Source: JBEVJK01 sp040510195 (GTDB lineage: Bacteria; Pseudomonadota; Alphaproteobacteria; Rhizobiales; Rhizobiaceae). Taken from it: a DNA stretch of 64,000 bases. The notes below the pieces were generated by a model that searched no databases, was not told where the DNA came from, and saw only the letters and a list, made by a program, of their open reading frames with translations. The first letter of the stretch is position 1, and every line of letters starts with the position of its first letter. Below are positions 26,088 through 34,758 of this stretch, in pieces. The translations under genes were made by a program, and so were the position numbers. The stretch lies in assembly GCA_040510195.1 (NCBI GenBank), contig JBEVJK010000042.1, positions 22,766 through 86,765 of the forward strand, read 5' to 3'.

Positions 26088-26119
26088 CCCTGCGAATTAA
26101 CCCTGCGGGTTAACCTTGC
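26081..26119. repeat. Three 13-bp tandem repeats spanning the EamA stop codon
   Basis: Units gaattaaccctgc (26081-26093), gaattaaccctgc (26094-26106) and gggttaaccttgc (26107-26119) run through the 3' end of the transporter gene. On the minus strand each unit reads CA(A/G)GG(T)TAA, encoding Gln-Gly-stop. Because 13 is not a multiple of 3, the three units place this ending in all three frames. Confidence 0.85.
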
Positions 26120-27093
26120 GGCGGGGTGAGCTTGCGCGCGGCGCCGCGTTTGAGCCCGAGTTGCCGCTCTCGCCAGATGATGAAGATGCCCGCCGCCACC
26201 ACGATCGCGCCGCCTGCCAGCGTGTTCGCCGTCGGCTTGTCGCCGAACGCCGCATAGCCCACCGCGATGCCGAGCAGCATCGAGGTGTATTCGAACGGCG
26301 CCACCGTCGAGGCCTCGGCATGGCGGTAGGCCTCGGTCATCAGGATCTGGGCGATGCCGCCGCAGATGCCGGCTCCGACCAGCAGGGCAGCTTCCCTGGG
26401 GCCGAGCGATTCCCAGCCGAAGGGTAGGGTCAGCAGCCCGATGAGGCTGGCGGTCAGCGAGAACCAGAGCACGATGGTGGCCGTGCGCTCGCTGCGCACG
26501 AGGTTGCGGACGAGCAGCAGCGCCACCGCCGACATGCCGGCCGCCACCAGGGCGGCCGCCACGCCGAGCGCCTGCGCGTCGTCGATGCCGCCTGGCGTGG
26601 CGAACAGCGTCAGGCTCGGCCATGAGATGACCAGCACGCCGAACAGTCCGATCGCCACCGCGCTCCACCGGTAGATGCGGATCCGCTCGCCCAGGAACAG
26701 CGCGCTGAACACGACCACCAGCAGCGGCTGCGCATAGTTCAGGGTGATCGCCTCCGGCAGCGGCAGCCGGGTGAGCGCGAAGAAGCCGAAGCCCATGGAG
26801 AACACCCCGACCAGCCCGCGCAGCAGATGGCCGAGCGGCCGGCGCGTGGCGAGCGCCGTATGCAGTTCGCGCCGCCACGCCAGGAAAGCGAGGATCGGGA
26901 ACACCGCGAAGAACGAGCGGAAAAACACGATCTGGCCGGCTGGCAGCGCGCCGGCCGCCTTGATGCAGGTCGACATGCCCACGAACACCACGACGGACAG
27001 CACCTTGAGCAGGATGCCGGTCAGCGGGTTGCGCAGGTCGACCGGTTCCGCGGCCGCCGGCGGTTCCTCCTGCTCGCGCTCCCCCTCCCCCAT
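26110..27093 (-). CDS. EamA/DMT superfamily transporter
   Basis: The 327-residue protein has ten predicted membrane helices in two EamA halves, with TGILLKVLSVVVFVGMSTCIKAAG, FFRSFFAVFPILAFLAW, ITLNYAQPLLVVVFSALFLGE, SAVAIGLFGVLVISWP, and in the second half LVAAGMSAVALLLVRNL, AYRHAEASTVAPFEYTSMLLGIAVGYAAFGD. It is an inner-membrane permease, probably exporting a small metabolite; substrate unknown. The gene start is only 17 bp downstream of nothing coding on its strand other than the CoxL-like gene end (27100), so the two may be co-transcribed. Confidence 0.9.
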   Translation of the reverse strand: MGEGEREQEEPPAAAEPVDLRNPLTGILLKVLSVVVFVGMSTCIKAAGALPAGQIVFFRSFFAVFPILAFLAWRRELHTALATRRPLGHLLRGLVGVFSMGFGFFALTRLPLPEAITLNYAQPLLVVVFSALFLGERIRIYRWSAVAIGLFGVLVISWPSLTLFATPGGIDDAQALGVAAALVAAGMSAVALLLVRNLVRSERTATIVLWFSLTASLIGLLTLPFGWESLGPREAALLVGAGICGGIAQILMTEAYRHAEASTVAPFEYTSMLLGIAVGYAAFGDKPTANTLAGGAIVVAAGIFIIWRERQLGLKRGAARKLTPPQG

Positions 27094-27099
27094 CTCGAC

Positions 27100-29424
27100 C
27101 TAGTCTTGCGGCGAGCCGCCCTCCCGTGCTTCCTGGATCGCTGCCCAGACCCGGCTCGGCGTCGCCGGCATGTCGATGTGGCGGATGCCGTAGGCGCGAA
27201 AAAGGGCGTCGGTCACCGCGTTGAGCGTCGCCGGCGTGGAGCCCACCGTTCCCGCCTCGCCGGCCCCCTTGATGCCGAGCGCATTGGTGGTCGACGGCAC
27301 GTTGCGGGTCTCGAAATGGAACGCTGGCAGGCCTTCGGCACGCGGCACGGCATAGTCCATGAAGCTCGCCGAGAGCAGCTGCCCGTCCTCGCCGTAGACC
27401 ACCGTCTCGGCCAGCGCCTGGCCGATGCCCTGGACGACTCCGCCATGCACCTGGCCGGTCAGCAGGATCGGGTTCACCGTGGCACCGAAATCGTCGACGA
27501 TCGTGTAGCCGACGATCTCGGTTTCGCCGGTCGCCGGGTCGATCTCGACCTCGCAGATGTGGGTGCCGTTGGGGTAGGTCGCCTCGTCCTGCACGAAATT
27601 GCCGAACCCGCGAAGGTCCTCCGGCGCCCGCGCCGCCCGGGCTATGTCGGAAAAGCCGATGGTCCGGTCGGTGCCGACGATTCGCGCGCTGCCGTCCGCG
27701 AGCTCGATGTCGGCCGCCGCGGCCTCCAGCTCGTCGGCGGCAATGCGCCGGATCTTCTCCGCCAAATCCTCGCCGGCCCGCGCCGCCGAGACGCCGCCGA
27801 GCGGCACCGAGCGCGAGCCGCCGGTGCCGCCGCCTTCGCCGAGTTGGTCTGTGTCGCCCTGCTCCGTGCGCACCAGCGCGACGTCGATGCCGAGCTTCTC
27901 GGCGATCAGCTGCGCATAGGCGGTGGCGTGGCCCTGTCCGTTCGACTGGGTGCCGATGCGAAGGCTGACCGAGCCGTCGCCGTTCAGCCGGATATGGGCC
28001 GGCTCCGATCCGGCGAAGGCGCAGGCCTCGATATAGGTCGCCATGCCGATGCCGCGCACCTTGCCGTTCGCCCGCGACCGCTCCAGCCGTGCCGGAAAGC
28101 CTGCCCAGTCGGCACGCGCCAGGGCCAGCGTCATGTGCCCGTCGAACTCCCCGACATCGTAGCGCCGGCCGGTCTGGGTCTTGTAGGGGAACTGGTCCGG
28201 CTTGATGAAGTTGAGGCGCCGCATCTCCTCCGGGCCTATGCCGCGCTCGCGTGCGCAGGCATCGACCAGCTTCTCGATCAGGAAGGCGGCTTCCGGGCGC
28301 CCCGCCCCGCGATAGGCGTCGACCGGGCAGGTGTTGGTGTAGACGCCGGTGATCTCAACGTCGAGCGCCGAAATGTCGTAGACGCCGGTCGACATCGTGG
28401 CGCCGCCATAGGGGATGTAGGGGCCGTATTGCGAGGCGTAGGCGCCGATGTTGGCCGTCAGCCGGATGCGCAGCGCCAAGAATCGGCCGTCGCCGTCCAT
28501 CGCCATCTCCGCGACGACCAGATTGTCGCGGCCATGGGCGTCGGTCAGGAAGTGCTCGGTACGGTCGCCGGTCCATTTGACCGGCCGCCCGAGCCGCTTC
28601 GCGGCCTCCAGCACCAGCGGATACTCCCGATAAGCGAACGCCTTGGGGCCGAAGCCGCCGCCGACGTCGGGCGTCACCACCCGCAGCTTCTCGATCGGGA
28701 TGTGGAGCACCTCCCTGGCGATGATCGAGCGCACCGAATGAACGCCCTGCGTGCCGGTCGTCAGCACGAAGCGGTCTTCCCCGGGCAGCCATTCGCCGAT
28801 CGCCGCGCGCGCTTCCATGTAGTTGCTGACCAGCCGGTTGTTGACGAACTCGATGCGCGTCACCGAAGCGGCGCGGGCGAAGGCCGCGTCCGCCTTCTTG
28901 GCATCTCCCATGCGGTAGGTGAATGCCCGGTTCGTGCCCAGCGCGTCCCAAACCAGCGGCGCATCGGGCTCGAGCGCCTCGCGTGCCCCGGCCACCGCGT
29001 CTTCCGCGGCGTAGTCGACCGCGATCAGCTCCGCCGCGTCGAGCGCCAGCGCCCGGCTTTCGGCCACCACGAAGGCCACCGCGTCGCCGACATAGCTGAC
29101 GGTGTCGCTGCAGATGATCGGGATGTCGTGCGTCGGCGCCTTGCTGCCGTCGGGCTGCCGCTGCATCATGTGCGACTTCAGTGCCCCGAGATGCGCCACG
29201 TCTTCGCCCGTCAGCACCAGCTTCACCCCAGGCGCCGCGCGCGCTGCCTCGGCGTCGATGCCGGCTATACGAGCCTTGGCGACCGGCGAGCGCAGAACCA
29301 CGCCGTGCAGCAGCCGCTCGGGCTGCACGTCGTCGGTGTAGCGGCCGCGGCCGGTGATGAACGCTTCGTCCTCCAGGCGCAGGACCGACGCGCCCATCCC
29401 GAATTTCGGCGTGACGAGGGACAT
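27100..29424 (-). CDS. Xanthine dehydrogenase-family molybdopterin subunit, form-II CoxL-like
   Basis: The 774-residue protein is a large molybdenum-cofactor subunit: N-terminal a/b hammerhead (FITGRGRYTDDV, YVGDAVAFVVAESRALALDAAELI), GGGFGPK, the motif AYRGAGR (about residue 369) that marks form II rather than form I CO dehydrogenases (AYxCSFR), QGHATAYAQLIAEKLGI, and the catalytic glutamate region KGAGEAGTVGSTPATLNAV near residue 718. It likely oxidises an aldehyde or N-heterocycle. The usual FAD (CoxM) and 2Fe-2S (CoxS) subunit genes are not adjacent. The ATG at 29424 is preceded by GGAG; the much longer ORF to 30999 is antisense to pepN. Confidence 0.92.
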   Translation of the reverse strand: MSLVTPKFGMGASVLRLEDEAFITGRGRYTDDVQPERLLHGVVLRSPVAKARIAGIDAEAARAAPGVKLVLTGEDVAHLGALKSHMMQRQPDGSKAPTHDIPIICSDTVSYVGDAVAFVVAESRALALDAAELIAVDYAAEDAVAGAREALEPDAPLVWDALGTNRAFTYRMGDAKKADAAFARAASVTRIEFVNNRLVSNYMEARAAIGEWLPGEDRFVLTTGTQGVHSVRSIIAREVLHIPIEKLRVVTPDVGGGFGPKAFAYREYPLVLEAAKRLGRPVKWTGDRTEHFLTDAHGRDNLVVAEMAMDGDGRFLALRIRLTANIGAYASQYGPYIPYGGATMSTGVYDISALDVEITGVYTNTCPVDAYRGAGRPEAAFLIEKLVDACARERGIGPEEMRRLNFIKPDQFPYKTQTGRRYDVGEFDGHMTLALARADWAGFPARLERSRANGKVRGIGMATYIEACAFAGSEPAHIRLNGDGSVSLRIGTQSNGQGHATAYAQLIAEKLGIDVALVRTEQGDTDQLGEGGGTGGSRSVPLGGVSAARAGEDLAEKIRRIAADELEAAAADIELADGSARIVGTDRTIGFSDIARAARAPEDLRGFGNFVQDEATYPNGTHICEVEIDPATGETEIVGYTIVDDFGATVNPILLTGQVHGGVVQGIGQALAETVVYGEDGQLLSASFMDYAVPRAEGLPAFHFETRNVPSTTNALGIKGAGEAGTVGSTPATLNAVTDALFRAYGIRHIDMPATPSRVWAAIQEAREGGSPQD

Positions 29425-29622
29425 GGCTGCTCCAGGATATGATCGGAAGGGCGAAGGGGAGATAAGGATCGCCCATAGATTTGTCGAGCGGGTGCGGCAT
29501 TTCAAGGTCGGCGCTCGCTTTTTGTTGTGCCAGTGCGAAGGGAGCGATAAACGCAGGAGTCCGCTGCAACAAAATCGCAACGCGGATGTCCGCTCGCGGG
29601 CGGGAAGGCGGAAAGACGATCG

Positions 29623-32268
29623 ATGCGTACCGATTCCGGCCAGGTTTTCCGGCTCGAGGACTACCGGCCGAGCGACTACCTGATCCCCGAAACGCACCTC
29701 ACGGTACGGCTCGACGGCGCGGCGACCGTTGTCGTAGCGCGCCTGACGGTCGAGCGTCGCCCCGGCGTGCCCGAGCACGCGCCGCTCGCGCTCGACGGCG
29801 ACGAGCTGCGGCTCGCCAGCCTGACGGTCGACAGCCTTCCGGTCTCGCCCGACGCCTTTGAGGCCACGCCCGACCGCCTTCTGCTGAAGCGGCCGCCGGC
29901 GGCGCGCCGCTTCGTCGTCGAGATCCGGACGGCCCTCGATCCGGAGCGCAACGAGAAGCTGATGGGGCTCTATCGCTCCAACGGCGCCTATTGCACCCAG
30001 TGTGAGGCGGAAGGCTTCCGCCGTATCACCTACTTCCTCGACCGTCCGGACGTGCTTTCGGTCTACACAGTCCGTCTGGAGGCCTCGCAAGCCGAGGCGC
30101 GTCTCCTCCTGGCCAACGGCAACCCGGTCGCCGCCGGTCCGCTGCCGGACGGGCGGCATTTCGCCGAGTGGCACGACCCCTTTCCCAAGCCGTGCTACCT
30201 CTTCGCCATGGTTGCCGGCGACCTCGGCAGCGTGGAGGACAGCTTCGTTACCAGCTCGGGCCGCAAGGTACGCCTGGCCGTGTATGTCGAGCATGGCAAG
30301 GAGGATCGCGCCGCCTATGCGATGGACGCGCTGAAACGCTCCATGCGCTGGGACGAGGACGTCTACGGACGCGAATACGACCTCGACGTGTTCAAAATCG
30401 TGGCCGTCTACGACTTCAACATGGGCGCCATGGAGAACAAGGGGCTCAACCTCTTCAACGACAAATACGTTCTGGCGGACCACGAGACCGCCACCGACGC
30501 CGACTTCGCCAAGATCGAGTCGATCATCGCCCACGAATATTTCCACAACTGGACGGGCAACCGGATCACCTGCCGCGACTGGTTCCAGCTCTGCCTCAAG
30601 GAGGGGCTGACTGTCTTCCGCGACCACGAATTCTCGGCCGACCAGCGCTCGCGCGCCGTCCGCCGAATCGCCGAGGTGCGCACCTTGAAGGCGCACCAGT
30701 TTCCCGAGGACCAGGGTCCGCTGGCGCATCCGGTGCGTCCGCGCCGCTACCGCGAGATCAACAATTTCTACACGGCGACCGTCTACGAGAAGGGCGCCGA
30801 AGTGGTGCGCATGATCCGCACCATTCTCGGGCCCGAGGCGTTCCGGGCCGGCATGGACCTCTATTTCCGTCGCCACGACGGCGAGGCGGCGACCGTCGAG
30901 GACTTTGTGAAGGTGTTCGAGGACGTCTCCCATCGCGACCTCTCTCAATTCGCCCTGTGGTACCACCAGGCGGGCACCCCCAACCTCGCCGTCGCGCACT
31001 CATGGGACGCCGTCGCCGGAACCTTCACGCTGGAGATCGAGCAGTCGGTGCCGCCGACGCCGTCCGACAGCCGCAAGCGGCTGATGCACATCCCCCTCGC
31101 CTTCGGCCTGGTCGGCTCGAACGGCCAGGACATCGGCTACGCCGCCGTCGACGGTGCCGAGGTCGACACCGGGGTGATCCACCTCAGGAAGCGCCGCCAC
31201 GCCATCCGCTTCCACGGCCTTGCAGAACGCCCGGTCGTTTCGCTCAACCGCGGTTTCTCGGCGCCGGTGACGATGACCGGCGGGGAGGAGCGCGCCGACC
31301 GCATTTTCCTCGCCCGCCACGACAGCGACCTGTTCTCGCGCTGGCAGGCGCTGAACGTCATCGAGACCGAGGCGCTGATCGCCGGCTACCGCCTGCATCG
31401 AGGTGGTCGGGAGCACCGCTATCAGGCCGACCTCCTCTCTCTGCTCGGCGACATCGCCGAAGACGAGCGCCTGGAGCCCGCCTTCCGCGCCCTGGCAATC
31501 GCGCTGCCGGGCGAGGCGGACATCGCCCGCGAGATCGGCACCGACATTGACCCGGACGGGCTCTTCGCCGCGCGCGAGGCGCTGACGGCGGCCGTCGCGG
31601 AAGCCAATCGCGACCGCTTCGAGCGGCTCGCGGCGGGCCTGCGGCAGGCGGGTCCTTTCAGCCCCGATGCCGAGAGCGCCGGACAGCGTGCGCTCTCCGG
31701 CGCCCTCCTCGACTACGGATCGGTGGCCGCCGGCCACCCCACTGCGGCGGCTGCCGCCTTCCGCGCCGCCGACAACATGACCGACCGCATCGCCGCTCTC
31801 ACCGTGCTCTGTCACCGTTTCCCGGCGTCTTCCGAGGCGCGCGAGGCGCTCCAGGCCTTCGAGACGATGTTTAAGGACGATCCGCTGGTCCTCGACAAAT
31901 GGTTCCAGATCCAGGGTTCGGCGCCCGGGCCGGACACCGTCGCCACGGTAATCGCCCTGATGGGCCACCCTGCTTTCTCGCTGGCCAATCCGAACCGGGT
32001 CCGTTCCCTGATCGGCACCTTCGTCACCGCCAACCAGACCGGCTTCCACCGTCGCGACGGTGCCGGCTACAAGCTCCTCGCCGACATCGTGCTCGTGCTC
32101 GACCGCCGCAACCCGCAGGTCGCCGCCCGGCTGGCGACGGCGCTGCGCTCATGGCGCTCGCTTGAGCCGGCCCGGCAGGAGCTCGCCCGCCGCACCCTGG
32201 CCGGTATCGCCGCCCAGAAAGGGCTGTCCACCGACCTCGCCGACATCGTCGAGCGCACGCTCGCCTGA
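29623..32268 (+). CDS. pepN: Aminopeptidase N (M1 family)
   Basis: The 881-residue zinc aminopeptidase has the substrate-binding motif GAMEN (about residue 268), the zinc site HEYFHNWTGN followed by KEGLT (HExxH-x18-E, first His about 304), and the CTQCEAEGFRRITYFLDRPDV segment typical of the bacterial PepN subfamily. It releases N-terminal residues from cytoplasmic peptides. Length agrees with E. coli PepN (about 870). It is divergent from the CoxL-like gene with a 198-bp shared upstream region. Confidence 0.96.
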   Translation: MRTDSGQVFRLEDYRPSDYLIPETHLTVRLDGAATVVVARLTVERRPGVPEHAPLALDGDELRLASLTVDSLPVSPDAFEATPDRLLLKRPPAARRFVVEIRTALDPERNEKLMGLYRSNGAYCTQCEAEGFRRITYFLDRPDVLSVYTVRLEASQAEARLLLANGNPVAAGPLPDGRHFAEWHDPFPKPCYLFAMVAGDLGSVEDSFVTSSGRKVRLAVYVEHGKEDRAAYAMDALKRSMRWDEDVYGREYDLDVFKIVAVYDFNMGAMENKGLNLFNDKYVLADHETATDADFAKIESIIAHEYFHNWTGNRITCRDWFQLCLKEGLTVFRDHEFSADQRSRAVRRIAEVRTLKAHQFPEDQGPLAHPVRPRRYREINNFYTATVYEKGAEVVRMIRTILGPEAFRAGMDLYFRRHDGEAATVEDFVKVFEDVSHRDLSQFALWYHQAGTPNLAVAHSWDAVAGTFTLEIEQSVPPTPSDSRKRLMHIPLAFGLVGSNGQDIGYAAVDGAEVDTGVIHLRKRRHAIRFHGLAERPVVSLNRGFSAPVTMTGGEERADRIFLARHDSDLFSRWQALNVIETEALIAGYRLHRGGREHRYQADLLSLLGDIAEDERLEPAFRALAIALPGEADIAREIGTDIDPDGLFAAREALTAAVAEANRDRFERLAAGLRQAGPFSPDAESAGQRALSGALLDYGSVAAGHPTAAAAAFRAADNMTDRIAALTVLCHRFPASSEAREALQAFETMFKDDPLVLDKWFQIQGSAPGPDTVATVIALMGHPAFSLANPNRVRSLIGTFVTANQTGFHRRDGAGYKLLADIVLVLDRRNPQVAARLATALRSWRSLEPARQELARRTLAGIAAQKGLSTDLADIVERTLA

Positions 32269-32418
32269 CCGGCCGCGCGGCTCTGCATCGCATTTTATGA
32301 AAAATTTACCGGCCTGCCTCTGGACAAGCCGAATCACCTTTGATTCCTTACTGACGATTCGGATGTGCGGCGTTTCCCGGATCCGAGCCACCAAGGGGAA
32401 CAAGCTGGGGAGCCGGTC

Positions 32419-34752
32419 ATGGCGAAAGCGGACGCGTGGGGCGCGCCCGGGGAAGCCCCCGTGTCGGGACGACGCAGCGGCAGCCAGTCCGGCCTGGTCG
32501 GTCACGCCCGCCTGCTGGCCGAGCCCGCTTATCGCCGCCTGCTGGCGGCCGAGCCCATCCTGCGCCGCTCGATCCCGACGCTTATCATCATCTTTCTCCT
32601 GGTCGTCGCGGCGGCGCGCATCATGTCGCTGCTCGCCTGGCGCGACGACGTCGAGCGCAACGCCAAGGCAATCCTCGGCCTGGCCGCCGGCGAGCTTGCC
32701 AACGCGCTGATGCTGACCGACAGGAACGCCGGCGATGGCGGCCTCGACCTCGAGCTCCTGCAGCGGACCGGGCGCCACGGCGGCCTTGGCCCAGGCTACC
32801 ATCTCGCCGTCACCGATGGCAGCTTCAAGGTCATCGCAGCGACGCCCGAGCAGAGCGGCCTCGAGGGCAAGTCGTTGCCGTCGCTGCTTTCCGGCGCCCA
32901 GCCGCTCTTCATGTTCGGCGAGCGCGCGGGCGTCATGAGCGTCCGCCTGGGAGGGCAAGACTGGTTTGCCGCCCTGAGCTTCACCGACCGCCGCGACGGC
33001 GCCGCGCTGGCGCTCGTCTCGGAAGAAATCGTCTTTGCCGAATGGCGCAAGACGGTGTCGCTCAACGTCTCCCTCTACGCGCTCACCTCGGGCATCCTCA
33101 TCATCATTCTTTACGCCTATTTCAGCCAGGCGGCGCGCGCCGAGGCGGCCGACCGCATCTACCTGGAAGCCCATCAGCGCATCGACCTCGCTTTGGTGCG
33201 CGGCCGCTGCGGCCTGTGGGACTGGGACATGGTGCGCGGCCGCATGTACTGGTCGCGCTCGATGTACGACATGCTGGGCTACGAGCCCTGCGATTCCATG
33301 CTCTCCTTCGGCGACGTCGCCGAGATCATCCACGCCGAGGACGAAGACCTGTTCGCGCTCGCCAACCGGATCGTGTCGCGCGAGGTCGACCACATCGACC
33401 AGGTCTTCCGCATGAAGCATGCCGCGGGCCAGTGGGTCTGGGTGCGCGCCCGCGCCCAGGTGGTCGACCCGGACGCGCCCGAGATCCAGCTGATCGGCAT
33501 CGCGGTCGACGTGTCGGAGCAGCGCCATCTCGCCCAGCGATCGGAAGCCGCCGACCTGCGGCTGCGCACGGCGATCGAGAACATCACGGAAAGCTTCGTG
33601 CTCTGGGATTCGGCCGACCGGCTCGTCATGTGCAACACCAAGTACCAGCAGGATTGCGGCCTCGCCGAGCGCGACATCGTGCCGGGCGTCGTCCGCGGCG
33701 CGCTGGAGACGCGCATGGTGGCTCCCGCGGCCGAGCGGCGCCTCGCCCATGCCCATGGTGCGCGCGGCGGCGCCAGCTTCGAGCGCCAGCTCGCCGACGG
33801 TCGCTGGCTGCAGGTCAACGAGCTCCGCACCCGCGACGGCGGCACCGTTTCGGTCGGCTCCGACATCACCCAGCTCAAGCAGCACCAGGAGAAGCTGGTC
33901 GACAGCGAGCGTCGCCTGATGGCGACCATCCACGACCTGTCTCTCGCCCGCAAGGCTGAGCAGGAGCGGGCCCGCGAGCTCGTCGAGCTGAACAAGATGT
34001 ACATGCGCGAGACCGAGCGTGCCGAGGCGGCCAACCGCGCCAAATCCGAGTTTCTCGCCAACATGTCTCACGAGCTGCGGACGCCTCTCAACGCCATCAT
34101 CGGCTTTTCGGAGCTGATGGAATCCTCGCTGTTCGGCCCGCTGGGCTCGGATCGCTACAGCGAGTATGTCGGCGACATCCATTCCAGCGGCACCTACCTG
34201 CTCGGCGTCATCAACGACATCCTTGACATGTCCAAGATCGAGGCCGGCCAGTTCTCCATCGAACGCGAGGAGATCGACCTCTGTCCATTGATCCGCGAGG
34301 CGGTGCGCGTGGTCTCGTTGCAGGCCGCCGAGAAGGCGATCACGGTGGAGACGCGCATCGCCGATGCCATGACGCTCTATGCCGACCGCCGGGCGATCAA
34401 GCAGATCGCTCTCAACCTGCTTTCCAATGCGGTCAAGTTCACCGGCCAGGACGGTCGGATCCTCGTCCGCGCCCGCAAGGTCGCTGGTGCCGTCACCGTC
34501 ACCATCGAGGACACCGGCTGCGGCATTCCGCGCCGGGCATTGTCCAAGCTCGGACGCCCCTTCGAACAGGTGCAGAACCAGTTCTCGAAGAACCACTCCG
34601 GTTCCGGCCTCGGGCTGGCGATCTCCCGCTCGCTTGCAGAGCTGCACGGCGGCGCGCTCAAGATCCGCTCGTCGGAGGGGGTTGGGACCATCGTCTCGGT
34701 GCGGATCCCAGTCCTCAAAGGCTCGGCCGGGACGCAAAAGGCGGCCGCCTGA
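32419..34752 (+). CDS. PAS-domain hybrid-less sensor histidine kinase, membrane bound
   Basis: The 777-residue protein has two membrane segments (IPTLIIIFLLVVAAARIM near 52-70 and LYALTSGILIIILYAYF near 218-234) enclosing a periplasmic sensor region. A PAS domain with RMYWSRSMYDMLGYEP, a second PAS-like domain (AIENITESFVLWDSADRLVMCN), a coiled-coil linker, HisKA with phospho-acceptor His in LANMSHELRTPLNAIIGFSELM (about residue 550) and an HATPase (NLLSNAVKFT, DTGCGI, GSGLGLAISRSL) follow. No receiver domain is fused and no response-regulator gene adjoins. GGGGA lies 8 nt before ATG 32419. It is convergent with glnE (6 bp apart). The domain order resembles rhizobial cell-cycle or motility kinases, but I cannot assign it. 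Confidence 0.9.
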   Translation: MAKADAWGAPGEAPVSGRRSGSQSGLVGHARLLAEPAYRRLLAAEPILRRSIPTLIIIFLLVVAAARIMSLLAWRDDVERNAKAILGLAAGELANALMLTDRNAGDGGLDLELLQRTGRHGGLGPGYHLAVTDGSFKVIAATPEQSGLEGKSLPSLLSGAQPLFMFGERAGVMSVRLGGQDWFAALSFTDRRDGAALALVSEEIVFAEWRKTVSLNVSLYALTSGILIIILYAYFSQAARAEAADRIYLEAHQRIDLALVRGRCGLWDWDMVRGRMYWSRSMYDMLGYEPCDSMLSFGDVAEIIHAEDEDLFALANRIVSREVDHIDQVFRMKHAAGQWVWVRARAQVVDPDAPEIQLIGIAVDVSEQRHLAQRSEAADLRLRTAIENITESFVLWDSADRLVMCNTKYQQDCGLAERDIVPGVVRGALETRMVAPAAERRLAHAHGARGGASFERQLADGRWLQVNELRTRDGGTVSVGSDITQLKQHQEKLVDSERRLMATIHDLSLARKAEQERARELVELNKMYMRETERAEAANRAKSEFLANMSHELRTPLNAIIGFSELMESSLFGPLGSDRYSEYVGDIHSSGTYLLGVINDILDMSKIEAGQFSIEREEIDLCPLIREAVRVVSLQAAEKAITVETRIADAMTLYADRRAIKQIALNLLSNAVKFTGQDGRILVRARKVAGAVTVTIEDTGCGIPRRALSKLGRPFEQVQNQFSKNHSGSGLGLAISRSLAELHGGALKIRSSEGVGTIVSVRIPVLKGSAGTQKAAA

Positions 34753-34758
34753 GCCCGC

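Noticed and set aside
26827..29442. An 871-residue plus-strand ORF
   Set aside because: It is antisense to the CoxL-like gene, is Arg/His/Gly-rich in no recognisable fold, and arises from high GC at third positions.
27100..30999. A 1299-residue minus-strand ORF with a ~525-residue N-terminal extension
   Set aside because: The part beyond 29424 is antisense to pepN, which has complete M1 motifs, and the CoxL-like protein has a well-placed ATG with GGAG at 29424.
32268..32330. GC-rich hairpin with T-run after pepN as a terminator
   Set aside because: The stem is short and the T tract is separated from it, so I could not support the call.
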